Shown in pieces: positions 8,354 to 17,328 of a stretch of DNA of 64,000 bases. How positions within the stretch are numbered: position 1 is the stretch's first letter; every line of letters starts with the position of its first letter. Both the position numbers and the translations under genes were made by a program. The stretch is from positions 106,681 to 170,680 of the forward strand of contig NZ_CAMHZQ010000003.1 of NCBI RefSeq assembly GCF_946190275.1, given 5' to 3'. The notes under the pieces were generated by a model. It saw only the letters and a program-made list of their open reading frames with translations. It was not told the DNA's origin and searched no databases. Origin of the DNA: Streptococcus mitis. GTDB taxonomy: Bacteria > Bacillota > Bacilli > Lactobacillales > Streptococcaceae.

Positions 8354-8449
8354 AACGTCTAATAGCTTTTTGTAGAAAAGTATTTAAAAATAAAAGAGAA
8401 GAGAATCTCTCACTCTCTTCTCAGTATATCTTATTAAATTTAGTTTTTC

Positions 8450-9538
8450 TTAATCTAGCTGATTTTCCTTTGCAACGACAAATTCCTTAACCAATCGATA
8501 GATAACAGCAAATATCGGTGTAAAGAATATCATCCCAAGTAAGCCAAAGAGATTGCCTCCAATACTAGCAGCCGCAAGCGTGAAAATAGCTGGCAAACCA
8601 ATAGACTGACCTACAACTCTAGGATAAATAAGGTTTCCTTCAATCAGCTGTATAACTTGATATAGAAGAAGAGAAAGTAAGGCTTGAGTAGGACTCACTG
8701 TGAAGATAAAAATCGCTCCCACAACACAAGCAATCATAGGCCCTACATAAGGAATGAACGATAGCACTCCTGCAAAGATACCTGTCATTACTCCATAGGG
8801 TATCCCAAACACGCTGTAACCAACCGCTATCATAACTCCTATGATAACTGCTTCAATCAGCTGACTCATCAAAAATTGGTCATAAGTCTCTAGTGCTACT
8901 TGTCCAATGTAAGTCAACTTTATCACCACCTTCTCTGGAAGAAAAACTTTTAGAAGTCGACTCGTCATCGCTGCCAAATGTTCCTTACTGGATAAAAATA
9001 AAAAGGTGAAGACTATAATCAAAAAGGCATTCATCAAACTTGAAAAAATATTGCCGATATTACTAGTCAGACCTGATAAAAAACCTATCAAAGCTTGGCT
9101 AATAGAACTAGATTGTCCCTGTATGCCTGATACGATAGTTGACAACATGTCTTTGGTTACAAATTCCGAGCTGCCTAGCAATTTCCCAAGTTGAGTAAGG
9201 ACTGTTGAAAGGACTGTTCCCAGCTGACTAATAGTCTGGGCTAGGGTTGGCAGCACCAAAACCAAAAGAGCAATCACGATTAAGATAAGAGCTAGGAAAA
9301 CAAGTACCATGGCAATCGGACGACGCAACTCTGCCTTTACCTTCAATTTAACTAAGTACTGTTCAATTTTTTTCATAGGAACATTAAGCACAAAAGCAAT
9401 AACAGCACCATAAATCAAGGTTGATATTACATCAAAGAGAGAGATTGCTCCTGATATAAAGCTCGATGCATTCAGAATTACAAGAGCAACCAGCCCTATA
9501 AAAAGTATTAACGGGGTGTATTTTTTTACTAAGTTCAT
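8450..9538 (-). CDS. AI-2E family (PerM/YdiK-like) transporter
   Basis: The 362-residue protein has about eight membrane segments, a long amphipathic stretch after the third, and the family signature GVLSFIPYVGPM followed by QLIEGNLIYPRVVGQSIGLPAIF, as in DUF20/AI-2E proteins. The name comes from one member proposed to export autoinducer 2; most substrates are unknown and some members are Na+/H+ exchangers. The ATG has GGAGAA just upstream. The next gene upstream ends only 9 bases earlier, so the two form an operon. Confidence 0.85.
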   Translation of the reverse strand: MNLVKKYTPLILFIGLVALVILNASSFISGAISLFDVISTLIYGAVIAFVLNVPMKKIEQYLVKLKVKAELRRPIAMVLVFLALILIVIALLVLVLPTLAQTISQLGTVLSTVLTQLGKLLGSSEFVTKDMLSTIVSGIQGQSSSISQALIGFLSGLTSNIGNIFSSLMNAFLIIVFTFLFLSSKEHLAAMTSRLLKVFLPEKVVIKLTYIGQVALETYDQFLMSQLIEAVIIGVMIAVGYSVFGIPYGVMTGIFAGVLSFIPYVGPMIACVVGAIFIFTVSPTQALLSLLLYQVIQLIEGNLIYPRVVGQSIGLPAIFTLAAASIGGNLFGLLGMIFFTPIFAVIYRLVKEFVVAKENQLD

Positions 9539-9547
9539 AAATTCTCC

Positions 9548-10837
9548 TTAATAAACATGTTTAGATACGACTATACTATTTGGTTTTTCAAACTCTCGAT
9601 TAAGGTAGGCTTGGTAAGTTCCTGGAGCGATAAATCCTTTGGGTGAGAGGATATCGGTGCCAGCCTGACCGACTATGGTATCAGCCAAGAGCACACAGTT
9701 TGTAGATAAGACAAAGTAGGATTTAAACTTAGATTTGATAAATTTATAAAGTTCCCCATCTGTCTCATGTCTGATTTTATAAGCGTAGGTGTAGTCTTCC
9801 TTACCATCACCTGTCATGATTTTATCTGCACTTGGCTCCCATGGAATCGTCAGTTGTTTCAATTCAGCCAACTTTTTCTGAACTGCTTTTTCCATTTCAG
9901 GCGTCAAATCTATTCCGTAACCAAAAAGTGTTTTTTGACTCTCACGTTTACATAGATCAATGTACTTATCGCGGTCACAGAAATATAAGACACCATCTCC
10001 TACCATGCCAAATAAGGTCTCAGATGACGGATCATAGTTGCCATAAGAAATAACACGGCCCTGATAGCAGATATCCACATGACCAATAGCTGAAAACAGG
10101 GAGGTCTCAGCTGTATGAACAAAAATTTCTAGCTCTGCTGTCTTACCAGACTTCACTATTCCAAGATGGATATCTTCTTCCTCATCAGCATTTTCCAGCA
10201 TAAATTTGTTAATTTTTGCTAAAGTTCTTGCAGGGATGAGAGCGGCTAGGACAATAGGTAAGCTCATTCTTACACGACGTTTGAGATGGTTTTTCCCAAT
10301 TTCCTCCTCAAACAAGAAACCATCACGGATATTGGACACACCATAAAGGAAAAAATAAGCCCCTAATACAAAGAGTTGAAAGACAGAATTTCCTGTAGAG
10401 GACAAAAGACTAGTCCCACCAAGAAAAACTAGTACGAGTCCATCTAGTAAGAGACGAAAACGAGGTCGAATTTTGTTTTTGCGGTAGAGAACATAGGTGA
10501 CAAGGTTAATACTAGCATGAAAAATCTGATAAACTCCAATCACAAGAGCCAAAATATAAATCGGCACATCCGTCGCAAGATTGGAGCCAAGCAAATATCC
10601 CAGCACTAACAATTTAACCAGTGCAACTCCCAAGGTATCCGTTGACTGGCTTTTTTTGAAAACTCTTAATAGCAAATCTACGACCGTTGCTATCCAAGCT
10701 AAAAACAGAACCAGGCGAATAACTGTTACTGGCAACCAAGTCCCCGTGACCATCAAGATGAGACCTAGCAGAACAAACAAGAAACCCTGAGCAAGTAATT
10801 TCTTACCTGTCAGACCTAAAGATAGAATTTTCGCCAT
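9548..10837 (-). CDS. DUF308-type membrane domain fused to a permuted papain-like (NlpC/P60-type) domain
   Basis: The start is taken at the ATG at 10837 (429 residues), because GAAAGG stands 8 bases before it; a TTG 18 bases further upstream would add six residues. Residues 1-210 hold about six membrane segments of the HdeD/DUF308 type. The C-terminal half is soluble: a His in FSAIGHVDICYQG and, much later, a Cys in STNCVLLADTIVGQAG. The His-before-Cys order and the NC motif fit circularly permuted NlpC/P60 or LRAT/YiiX-like folds, which cleave amide or ester bonds. That reading is inference. It is operonic with the AI-2E gene. Confidence 0.55.
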   Translation of the reverse strand: MAKILSLGLTGKKLLAQGFLFVLLGLILMVTGTWLPVTVIRLVLFLAWIATVVDLLLRVFKKSQSTDTLGVALVKLLVLGYLLGSNLATDVPIYILALVIGVYQIFHASINLVTYVLYRKNKIRPRFRLLLDGLVLVFLGGTSLLSSTGNSVFQLFVLGAYFFLYGVSNIRDGFLFEEEIGKNHLKRRVRMSLPIVLAALIPARTLAKINKFMLENADEEEDIHLGIVKSGKTAELEIFVHTAETSLFSAIGHVDICYQGRVISYGNYDPSSETLFGMVGDGVLYFCDRDKYIDLCKRESQKTLFGYGIDLTPEMEKAVQKKLAELKQLTIPWEPSADKIMTGDGKEDYTYAYKIRHETDGELYKFIKSKFKSYFVLSTNCVLLADTIVGQAGTDILSPKGFIAPGTYQAYLNREFEKPNSIVVSKHVY

Positions 10838-11410
10838 ATAAAAACCTTTCAACAATAAAAATTAAACACTCCGATTAAACTGACTAGTAAATAGCCAACA
10901 CTACAAACAGCCTGTGCCAGCAACATATGGTGACTAGAAATGACTGTAGTAATGTCACCATCTTGTCTTATGCACTTCTAAAATTTGTTATATTGATTAG
11001 AAACCAGAGCTTATAAAAACTAGCTAAACTCGAGAGATAGACACAATTGCGACGAAAAAATGTATAACCAATTCAACTTGTTAAGGTAAGAAAGCATTAT
11101 TTCCAATCTATTAATTATTCATCTATTACCTATTATGACACAATATTCCCTATAGTTCAACTTTTTACTTGTTTTTATATTACACGGACTAAAAAGTTTT
11201 CAACAGTTGATTGCATTTGTTTTAATAAGTTTTAACCTTTCTTGGTTAGATAAAAAAAGAACCATACAGTTTAGAATCTGTATGGTTTTTGCCCCACTTT
11301 TGTCCCATTTTTAAATCATGACATTGAAAATACCTAAAAGTACCTTCCGAAAATCATCTATATTTCAATATTTTTGATTACTTTCAATATGAAAATTTCA
11401 TACAAATTCA
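10838..11410. other. Non-coding, decayed spacer
   Basis: No intact gene is seen. A minus-strand frame of about 39 codons ending near 10850 has the membrane-like stretch HHMLLAQAVCSVGYLLVSLIG and may be the tail of a lost membrane protein. A terminator lies at 11256-11291. At 11292-11318 CCCCACTTTTGTCCCATTTTTAAATC resembles the sequence just after the first tRNA-Lys, which supports a former integrated element. Confidence 0.4.
11256..11291 (+). terminator. Orphan terminator hairpin
   Basis: AACCATACAG and CTGTATGGTT form a 10-bp stem with flanking A-run and short T-run. No gene directly precedes it on either strand. Confidence 0.65.
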
Positions 11411-11463
11411 TGTAGGGGGCATCTACATACAACAGGAAAAGCCTTGGAATCAAGGCTTTTTTG
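11411..11463 (+). repeat. tRNA-Lys 3'-end remnant with terminator (att-like scar)
   Basis: TGTAGGGGGCATCTA (11411-11425) repeats the last 11 bases of the tRNA-Lys gene plus 4 bases of flank (7294-7308). The resemblance continues through ACATACAACAGGAAAA and the AAGCCTTG...CAAGGCTT terminator. The rest of the tRNA is absent. Such a truncated copy is what a tRNA-targeting integrative element leaves at its distal end. Confidence 0.7.
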
Positions 11464-11505
11464 TGTAGTCTTAGCACTAAAAAACGATAGAAAAAACACC
11501 CCTTC

Positions 11506-11560
11506 TGAACTGCACCCCAAAAGTTAGACAGAAAAAACCTAACTTTTGTGGCGCAGTTCA
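11506..11560. mobile_element. 55-bp IS-end palindrome (IS3-family-like inverted repeats without transposase)
   Basis: TGAACTGCACCCCAAAAGTTAG is followed after 11 bases by CTAACTTTTGTGGCGCAGTTCA, a near-perfect inverted repeat. Ends of the type TGAACTGCACCCCAAAAGTTAG are found in IS3-family elements. Only the two tips remain, so this is a scar or miniature derivative. Confidence 0.55.
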
Positions 11561-11654
11561 TTCGCGTCACATGAAGTTATTTAAGCATCTCCTTTTCTCT
11601 CATTACCATTTTCTGTTATAATAAATTGTACTTCTAAAATAGAAAGGTCTTAAG

Positions 11655-12800
11655 ATGACAACTCTTATTAAACATAAACGTGTAGAATTTTCAGAACTTT
11701 TTTATGACTTAGTTTTTGTTTTTGCAATTTCAAAAGTAACTACTTTAATCGACCATCTTCATAACGGTATTTTGACTTGGAATTCTTTCCTTGATTTTTT
11801 CATTGCTACTTTGTTTCTCATCGATTCCTGGATGATTCAAACCGATTATACCAATCGCTATGGAAAGAACTCTTTATTTAACATAGTAATCATGTTTATC
11901 AAAATGGGAATTTTACTCTTTATAGCCAATATGATTGGACCTGATTGGCAACAATATTTTCATTATCTCTGTTGGGCTATTGGTACATTAACCCTTACCT
12001 TATTTTTTCAATATTTGGTTGAATTTTTTAGAAAATCAACCGATGATGCTAATCGGGAAAGTATCAAAGGTTTTCTATGGATAACAGGTCTAGGAAGTTT
12101 AGGATTCTATCTAGCAGCTCTTCTTCCTATTTACCTTAGAGTCTATATCTTATTTGCTAGTATTCTGCTAACATTTATTATGCCAAGTATCTTGCTTAAT
12201 AAAGATAAGCATTACCAGGTAAATCTCCCCCATTTAATCGAGCGTATCTCCCTTCTTGTCATTATTATGTTTGGAGAGATGATTACGGAGCTAGCTAACT
12301 TCTTTACAATCGAGAATTTCTCGATTTATTCGGTTCTTTATTTCATTATTATGATTTCTCTGTTCTTGTTTTATTTTGGTCAATTCGACCATGCTATTGA
12401 TGAAAAATCTAATCAAAAGGGACTATTTCTAATTTACAGTCACTATCCTATTTTCATTGGACTTCTTATGATGACCGTTTCGATGAGTTTTCTTCAGAAT
12501 CCTGAAGCTAATCGTCTCTTTGCAACCAGCTTCTCTTATATCGGATTTGGCCTCTTTCAAGCTGCTGTCCTAGTAAATGGGCCCTATAACAAACACTATC
12601 TTCGCTATTCGAAAAGTTACTACTGTGTCCAAGCGACACTCTATCTGGCTGCCTTGATTCTCTCTTTAATCTTTGCTTCTAATCCTATAATAGTAGTGAG
12701 TATAACAACCATTTTAGCTCTAGCTATAGCCATTCATTTTATTTATTTTTATGTGACACAGAATAAAAAATATTCCAAATCTAACTGGGGGTTCTTTTAA
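11655..12800 (+). CDS. Low temperature requirement protein A (LtrA) family membrane protein
   Basis: The 381-residue polytopic protein of about ten to twelve membrane segments starts with the family hallmark VEFSELFYDLVFVFAISK and includes the DYTNRYGKNS loop and the ERISLLVIIMFGEMI motif typical of LtrA proteins. LtrA was named from Listeria growth at low temperature; its biochemical role is not known. It is a single gene with AGAAAGG before the ATG and its own TATAAT-containing promoter region near 11615. A bidirectional terminator separates it from the convergent GNAT gene. Confidence 0.85.
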   Translation: MTTLIKHKRVEFSELFYDLVFVFAISKVTTLIDHLHNGILTWNSFLDFFIATLFLIDSWMIQTDYTNRYGKNSLFNIVIMFIKMGILLFIANMIGPDWQQYFHYLCWAIGTLTLTLFFQYLVEFFRKSTDDANRESIKGFLWITGLGSLGFYLAALLPIYLRVYILFASILLTFIMPSILLNKDKHYQVNLPHLIERISLLVIIMFGEMITELANFFTIENFSIYSVLYFIIMISLFLFYFGQFDHAIDEKSNQKGLFLIYSHYPIFIGLLMMTVSMSFLQNPEANRLFATSFSYIGFGLFQAAVLVNGPYNKHYLRYSKSYYCVQATLYLAALILSLIFASNPIIVVSITTILALAIAIHFIYFYVTQNKKYSKSNWGFF

Positions 12801-12814
12801 TGAGTTTATAACAT

Positions 12815-12843
12815 AAAAAAGCTTTGGGAACCAAGGCTTTTTT
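12815..12843. terminator. Bidirectional terminator between ltrA-like and GNAT genes
   Basis: AAAAAAGCTTTGG and CCAAGGCTTTTTT pair, with a T-run on both strands, between two convergent genes. Confidence 0.8.
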
Positions 12844-12848
12844 GCTTT

Positions 12849-13304
12849 CTACCTAAACTTTTTCATAAGGTATTTTCGTACAGGTGCTTCAATGGTTTGA
12901 ACAATTTCAAATCCTTCTTTTTTATAGAGGTTCTTGGCTGCTTGATTTGTCTCGAAGACATTTAGAGAAATACTATCTATGTCTCCATTTTCAAATGCCA
13001 AACTAACAAATTTCCTCACAGCCTGGCTACCTAAGCCTTGCCCCTGTTTCTGGGGATTGATAAAAAATCTCCCGATATGAAGATTACTGTCTTCTAGTCT
13101 GATTTTCTGGATAAGCCCCACAAACTCTGGTCCATCAAAGATAGAAAAGATTCCTTCCAAATCTTGCAAGACTTGAATTTCCAAGGGAAAAGGAATCATT
13201 GTTCCCATCCATTGTTCTTGAAAGGATTTGCCAAGGGAGTTGGACCATTGGCATATGAATTGAGCGTTTTCTGTGCTCACCTTTTCTTCAAAACGAATTG
13301 TCAT
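12849..13304 (-). CDS. GNAT family N-acetyltransferase
   Basis: The 151-residue protein has the GNAT acetyl-CoA signature NPQKQGQGLGSQAVRKFV near residues 82-100, preceded by the beta4 strand LHIGRFFI and followed by ISLNVFETNQAAKNLYKKEGF, the classic motif-B region. It would move an acetyl group from acetyl-CoA to an unknown amine. The ATG at 13304 has GGTGAGG upstream. It is transcribed divergently from cclA across a 69-bp gap. The substrate cannot be told from the sequence. Confidence 0.85.
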   Translation of the reverse strand: MTIRFEEKVSTENAQFICQWSNSLGKSFQEQWMGTMIPFPLEIQVLQDLEGIFSIFDGPEFVGLIQKIRLEDSNLHIGRFFINPQKQGQGLGSQAVRKFVSLAFENGDIDSISLNVFETNQAAKNLYKKEGFEIVQTIEAPVRKYLMKKFR

Positions 13305-13358
13305 ATTTGCCTCACCATCTTATCTATGTTTCCCCATTATACTACTTTTCCTATTTTT

Positions 13359-13366
13359 TACGAATA
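13359..13366 (+). promoter_or_regulatory. SigX (com/cin) box of cclA
   Basis: TACGAATA preceded by a T-run is the -10-like box recognised by the competence sigma factor SigX/ComX. It lies only 7 bases before the cclA start codon, so the transcript would be leaderless or nearly so. Confidence 0.8.
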
Positions 13367-13373
13367 GATAAGT

Positions 13374-14033
13374 ATGATTGATTTTTATTTTTTTCTTGTC
13401 GGGAGCATTCTCGCTTCCTTTCTTGGTTTGGTCATTGACCGTTTTCCAGAGCAATCCATTATCAGTCCAGCCAGTCACTGCGATTCCTGTCAGACTCGCT
13501 TGCGTCCCTTAGATTTGATTCCGATTCTCTCGCAGGTCTTCAATCGCTTTCGCTGTCGCTACTGCAAGGCTCCTTATCCTGTCTGGTATGCCCTCTTTGA
13601 ACTAGGCTTAGGACTCCTCTTTCTATCTTGGTCTTGGGGTTTTCTTTCCTTGGGGCAAGTCATCCTAATCACTGCTGGTTTGACCTTGGGCATCTACGAC
13701 TTTCGCCATCAGGAATATCCCTTACTGGTCTGGATTGTCTTTCATCTACTCCTAATAGCCTGCTCTGACTGGAACCTGGTCATGGTCTTCTTCCTTGCCC
13801 TTGGAATTTTAGCTCATTTTATTGATATTCGCATGGGCGCAGGGGATTTTCTCTTTCTGGCTTCTTGTGCGCTCGTCTTTAGTGTGACAGAATTACTGAT
13901 CTTGATTCAGTTTGCTTCTGCGACGGGGATCCTAGCCTTTCTCCTACAAAAGAAAAAGGAAAGACTTCCTTTTGTGCCTTTCCTCTTACTTGCTGCTTGT
14001 TTGATTATTTTTGGTAAGCTACTGCTTGTTTGA
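13374..14033 (+). CDS. cclA: Competence type IV prepilin peptidase CclA (ComC/PilD family)
   Basis: The 219-residue membrane aspartyl protease matures the prepilins of the transformation pilus. The N-terminal segment is followed by a zinc-type CDSC...CRYC pair, and the catalytic aspartates lie in [11 protein letters not shown] and DIRMGAGDF. It has about seven membrane segments. The N-terminal membrane helix starts right at the proposed ATG, so no later start is sensible, even though no ribosome site is present. Regulation is by the SigX box immediately upstream. Its last 29 bases overlap the 3' end of trpA on the opposite strand. Confidence 0.9.
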   Translation: MIDFYFFLVGSILASFLGLVIDRFPEQSIISPASHCDSCQTRLRPLDLIPILSQVFNRFRCRYCKAPYPVWYALFELGLGLLFLSWSWGFLSLGQVILITAGLTLGIYDFRHQEYPLLVWIVFHLLLIACSDWNLVMVFFLALGILAHFIDIRMGAGDFLFLASCALVFSVTELLILIQFASATGILAFLLQKKKERLPFVPFLLLAACLIIFGKLLLV

Positions 14034-14781
14034 TAAAGTCCTCAATCGGCTCTCCCTCGTGGAGAGCTTTTACAATTTTCGAACCAACGATAACACCATC
14101 TGATACCGCATTGAAGCGTTCAACATCGGCTTGACTAGATACACCAAAACCTGTCAAGACTGGGATATCGGCCACTTGATGAAGTTGTGCCAAGTGCTTG
14201 TCCAAATCTGCACGGTAATTACCAGATTTCCCTGTCACCCCATTGATAGCAACGGCATAGACAAAACCTTCTGCCCCTTCAATCAACTCTTTTTGACGCT
14301 CAAGCCCTGTTGTCAAACTAACTAGGGGAATCAAAGCAATGTCTGTATCTGCCAAAAAGGGCTCTACAAAGTTGGCATGCTCATGAGGAAGGTCTGGAAT
14401 AATCAAGCCCTTAACCGCTGTATCTGCCAAATCTTTGACAAAGTTCTCAACACCGTACTGAAAGAGGGGGTTGAAGTAGGTCATGATGACCAGCGGAACC
14501 TCTGTTTGAATGATTTTCAAGGTTTCAACCAAAGCTTGTGTCGAAGTCCCTTGGGCTAAACTACGCAAGCCAGCTTCTTCGATAACAGGTCCATCTGCAA
14601 CAGGGTCTGAAAAGGGAATGCCCACTTCAATGGCAGAGACACCCAAATCTTCTAAAAAGTGGATTGTTTCAGCAAGACCATCCAAACCTTTTTCGTGGTC
14701 TCCAGCCATGATATAGGGAACAAAAATTCCTTTTCCAGTTACTTTTATAGCATTTAATTTTTCTGTTAGTGTCTTAGGCAT
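14005..14781 (-). CDS. trpA: Tryptophan synthase alpha subunit
   Basis: TrpA splits indole-3-glycerol phosphate into indole and glyceraldehyde 3-phosphate and passes indole to TrpB. The 258-residue protein starts [13 protein letters not shown] at an ATG (14781) that lies inside the trpB stop (8-bp overlap); a longer frame upstream is only trpB read in another frame. The active-site Glu lies in [11 protein letters not shown] and the Asp in PVADGP; the phosphate site GVSSQ and GSKIV follow. It is the last gene of the operon and ends within the antisense strand of cclA, with no terminator in between. Confidence 0.95.
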   Translation of the reverse strand: MPKTLTEKLNAIKVTGKGIFVPYIMAGDHEKGLDGLAETIHFLEDLGVSAIEVGIPFSDPVADGPVIEEAGLRSLAQGTSTQALVETLKIIQTEVPLVIMTYFNPLFQYGVENFVKDLADTAVKGLIIPDLPHEHANFVEPFLADTDIALIPLVSLTTGLERQKELIEGAEGFVYAVAINGVTGKSGNYRADLDKHLAQLHQVADIPVLTGFGVSSQADVERFNAVSDGVIVGSKIVKALHEGEPIEDFIKQAVAYQK

Positions 14782-15997
14782 GAGCTTCTCCCTTCTTTGC
14801 TGCATCTGCTTCCAAGCGGTCCTTGACTTGAACCACATCCTTGTCCCCACGACCTGATAGGCAGACAATCATGGCTTTGTCTGGTCCAAGTTCTTTGGCC
14901 AATTTCACCGCAAAAGCGATAGCATGGCTAGATTCCAAGGCTGGGATAATCCCTTCCACACGAGACAAGAGTTGGAATCCTTCCAAGGCTTCCTCGTCTG
15001 TCACAGGGACATAGCTGGCACGTTTGATATCGTGGTAGTGAGAATGCTCTGGACCGATACCAGGATAGTCCAAACCTGCTGAGATAGAGAAGGCTTCAAG
15101 AATTTGACCATGGGCATCTTGGAGCACATCCATGAGGGAACCGTGAAGAACACCAGGACGACCCTTGGTCAAGGTAGCTGCGTGGTGCTCCGTATCCACA
15201 CCAAGTCCCGCTGCTTCAGCCCCATACATAGCTACTGACTCATCTTCTACAAATGGATGGAAGAGCCCGATAGCATTCGACCCACCACCAACACAGGCTA
15301 CTAGGGCATCTGGCAAATCTTGACCTGTCAAGTCACGGTACTGTTGTTTAGCTTCTCGACCAATGACACTTTGGAAGTCACGAACGATTTCTGGGAATGG
15401 ATGAGGCCCCAAGGCAGAACCAAGGATATAGTGGGTATCATCGATATTAGCCACCCATGAACGAAGGGCTGCATTGACTGCATCCTTGAGCACGCGCGAA
15501 CCGTCTGTCACTGCCTCAACTTTGGCTCCCAAAAGCTCCATACGGAAGACATTAAGGGCTTGGCGTTTAACATCTTCCTCACCCATGTAGATGGTACATT
15601 CCATGTTAAAGAGGGCTGCAGCAGTTGCAGTTGCCACACCGTGCTGACCAGCACCTGTTTCAGCGATAATTTTCTTTTTACCCATGCGTTTGGCAAGCAA
15701 AACTTGTCCCAAGGCATTGTTAATCTTGTGGGCCCCTGTATGGTTAAGGTCTTCACGTTTAAGATAAATCTTGGCTCCGCCAATATGCTGGGTCAAATTT
15801 TTTGCGTAGTAAAGGGGAGTTTCACGCCCTACATACTGGCGCAAGAGTTGGTTTAATTCCTCTTGGAAACTTGGGTCTGCCTGACTTTCACGATAGGCCT
15901 TCTCCAACTCCAAAACTGCTGTCATTAATGTTTCTGGGACGAAACGTCCGCCGAATTTTCCGTAAAATCCATCTTTATTTGGTTCTTGATATGCCAT
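14774..15997 (-). CDS. trpB: Tryptophan synthase beta subunit (operon copy)
   Basis: The PLP enzyme joins indole and serine. In its 407 residues it has the PLP-lysine region [11 protein letters not shown], the catalytic Glu in [13 protein letters not shown] and the phosphate-binding loop GGGSNAIG, with the COMM-domain sequence normal for TrpB1. The start ATG at 15997 lies 23 bases inside trpF. It overlaps trpA by 8 bases, consistent with coupled synthesis of the alpha2-beta2 complex. A divergent paralogue is found at 20829-22007. Confidence 0.95.
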   Translation of the reverse strand: MAYQEPNKDGFYGKFGGRFVPETLMTAVLELEKAYRESQADPSFQEELNQLLRQYVGRETPLYYAKNLTQHIGGAKIYLKREDLNHTGAHKINNALGQVLLAKRMGKKKIIAETGAGQHGVATATAAALFNMECTIYMGEEDVKRQALNVFRMELLGAKVEAVTDGSRVLKDAVNAALRSWVANIDDTHYILGSALGPHPFPEIVRDFQSVIGREAKQQYRDLTGQDLPDALVACVGGGSNAIGLFHPFVEDESVAMYGAEAAGLGVDTEHHAATLTKGRPGVLHGSLMDVLQDAHGQILEAFSISAGLDYPGIGPEHSHYHDIKRASYVPVTDEEALEGFQLLSRVEGIIPALESSHAIAFAVKLAKELGPDKAMIVCLSGRGDKDVVQVKDRLEADAAKKGEAHA

Positions 15998-16574
15998 GCT
16001 TTACCCTCTCTATAAATCTTCTAATCTTTTCATGATCTTTTTGTCCATCTGTCTCCACTCCGCTCGATACATCTACTGCATAGGGAGTAAAGTGTTGAAT
16101 TGCTTTTACTACATTGTCTTCATTAAGCCCACCTGCGATGAAAAATGGCTGAGCTAGTTCTGTCGTATCCAGTTGGCCCCAGTCAAATGTCTGACCACTC
16201 CCTGCCACAGGGGCATCAAAGAGTAGATAGTCTGCCTGAGAACTGGGCACATGCCCCTCTCCATCCACCTGCACCGCCTGAATGCTAGCACAAGGCAAAT
16301 CCTCAAACAAATCATCTGCCACCTGACCGTGAACTTGAACTAAGTCCAAGCCAACTTTGTCAATGGCTTCTAGCAATTCTACCCGACTTGGTGAAACAAA
16401 TACGCCAACCTTTTTTACGTCTGAAGGAATAAGCTTTGCCAGCTCAGTAGCCTGACCCAAGGTCACCTGTCTTTTACTAGGTGCAAAGACAAAACCGATA
16501 TAGTCCGCTCCTGCTGAAACGGCTGTTTCCACCGCTTCCTCGGTCGATAATCCGCAAATTTTAACCTTTGTCAA
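15975..16574 (-). CDS. trpF: Phosphoribosylanthranilate isomerase
   Basis: TrpF converts N-(5-phosphoribosyl)anthranilate to the carboxyphenylamino-deoxyribulose phosphate. The start is a TTG at 16574, giving 199 residues that begin LTKVKICGL, where KICG carries the catalytic Cys. AAGGAG stands about 8 bases upstream, and a longer reading would only run through trpC sequence. The catalytic Asp lies in LVQVHG...AVDVSSGVE. It overlaps trpC by 14 bases and trpB by 23, so the operon is tightly coupled. Confidence 0.92.
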   Translation of the reverse strand: MTKVKICGLSTEEAVETAVSAGADYIGFVFAPSKRQVTLGQATELAKLIPSDVKKVGVFVSPSRVELLEAIDKVGLDLVQVHGQVADDLFEDLPCASIQAVQVDGEGHVPSSQADYLLFDAPVAGSGQTFDWGQLDTTELAQPFFIAGGLNEDNVVKAIQHFTPYAVDVSSGVETDGQKDHEKIRRFIERVKHGISRTK

Positions 16575-17328
16575 TTTGCAACTCCTTGATTCTCTGAGCA
16601 ACATTTTCCGCCTGCATGAGAGCTGTCCCCACTAAAATGCCGTTAAAGTATGGTGCTAGTCGTTCCGCATCCTGTCCTGTGAAAATAGCCGATTCAGAAA
16701 TATACAAACAATTGTCTTTGAAGTGTTTAGCCAAGTCTACACTGGTCTCCAAGTCGACTTCAAAGGTGGTCAAGTTGCGGTTATTAACTCCGATAATCTG
16801 AGCACCAAGTCTGTGAGCCACCTCTAATTCAGCTAGATTGTGGGTTTCCACCAAGACTTCCAGACCAAGCTCTGTCGCGTAGTCGTAAAGTTCCTTGAGG
16901 CGTTCTTCGGACAAGGCTGCCACAATGAGCAAGATGACTGTCGCACCTGCATTGCGAGCTAGGATGATTTGCTTTTCATCAATGATAAAGTCCTTATTGA
17001 GCGTCGGAATGTTTACCTGACTGGAAATCTCCCGCAGATAATCCAAATGGCCTTTAAAGAAAACCTCATCTGTCAGAACAGAAATCATCACTGCTCCATT
17101 TTCTTCATAAGTCTGGGCCTGTTGCACAATATCCACATCGAGGTTGATATCTCCCAGACTAGGGCTAGCCTTCTTGACTTCAGCGATTACCTGCAAGCGA
17201 TCCTGATGATTCTTCAAAAATTCTGCCAAGCGATAGGTCTGGCGCAGGGGATGGATTTGCTCCAGCTTCATCTGCTCCACCTCACGCGCCTTCTGCTCCA
17301 AAATTCGTGCTAAAAATTCCTGACTCAT
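16561..17328 (-). CDS. trpC: Indole-3-glycerol phosphate synthase
   Basis: The 255-residue TIM barrel shows [10 protein letters not shown] (catalytic Lys), [23 protein letters not shown], the GVNNRNL motif and [11 protein letters not shown], all typical of TrpC. It closes the indole ring by decarboxylation. Its ATG overlaps the trpD stop by four bases (ATGA), and its end overlaps the start of trpF, which is encoded separately rather than fused as in enterobacteria. Confidence 0.95.
   Translation of the reverse strand: MSQEFLARILEQKAREVEQMKLEQIHPLRQTYRLAEFLKNHQDRLQVIAEVKKASPSLGDINLDVDIVQQAQTYEENGAVMISVLTDEVFFKGHLDYLREISSQVNIPTLNKDFIIDEKQIILARNAGATVILLIVAALSEERLKELYDYATELGLEVLVETHNLAELEVAHRLGAQIIGVNNRNLTTFEVDLETSVDLAKHFKDNCLYISESAIFTGQDAERLAPYFNGILVGTALMQAENVAQRIKELQIDKG

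Noticed and set aside
11358..11570. 70-codon minus-strand frame
   Set aside because: It runs through the tRNA remnant, its terminator and the IS palindrome; protein-like content is absent.
14782..14868. N-terminal extension of trpA
   Set aside because: It is trpB coding sequence in another frame; the family start is at 14781.
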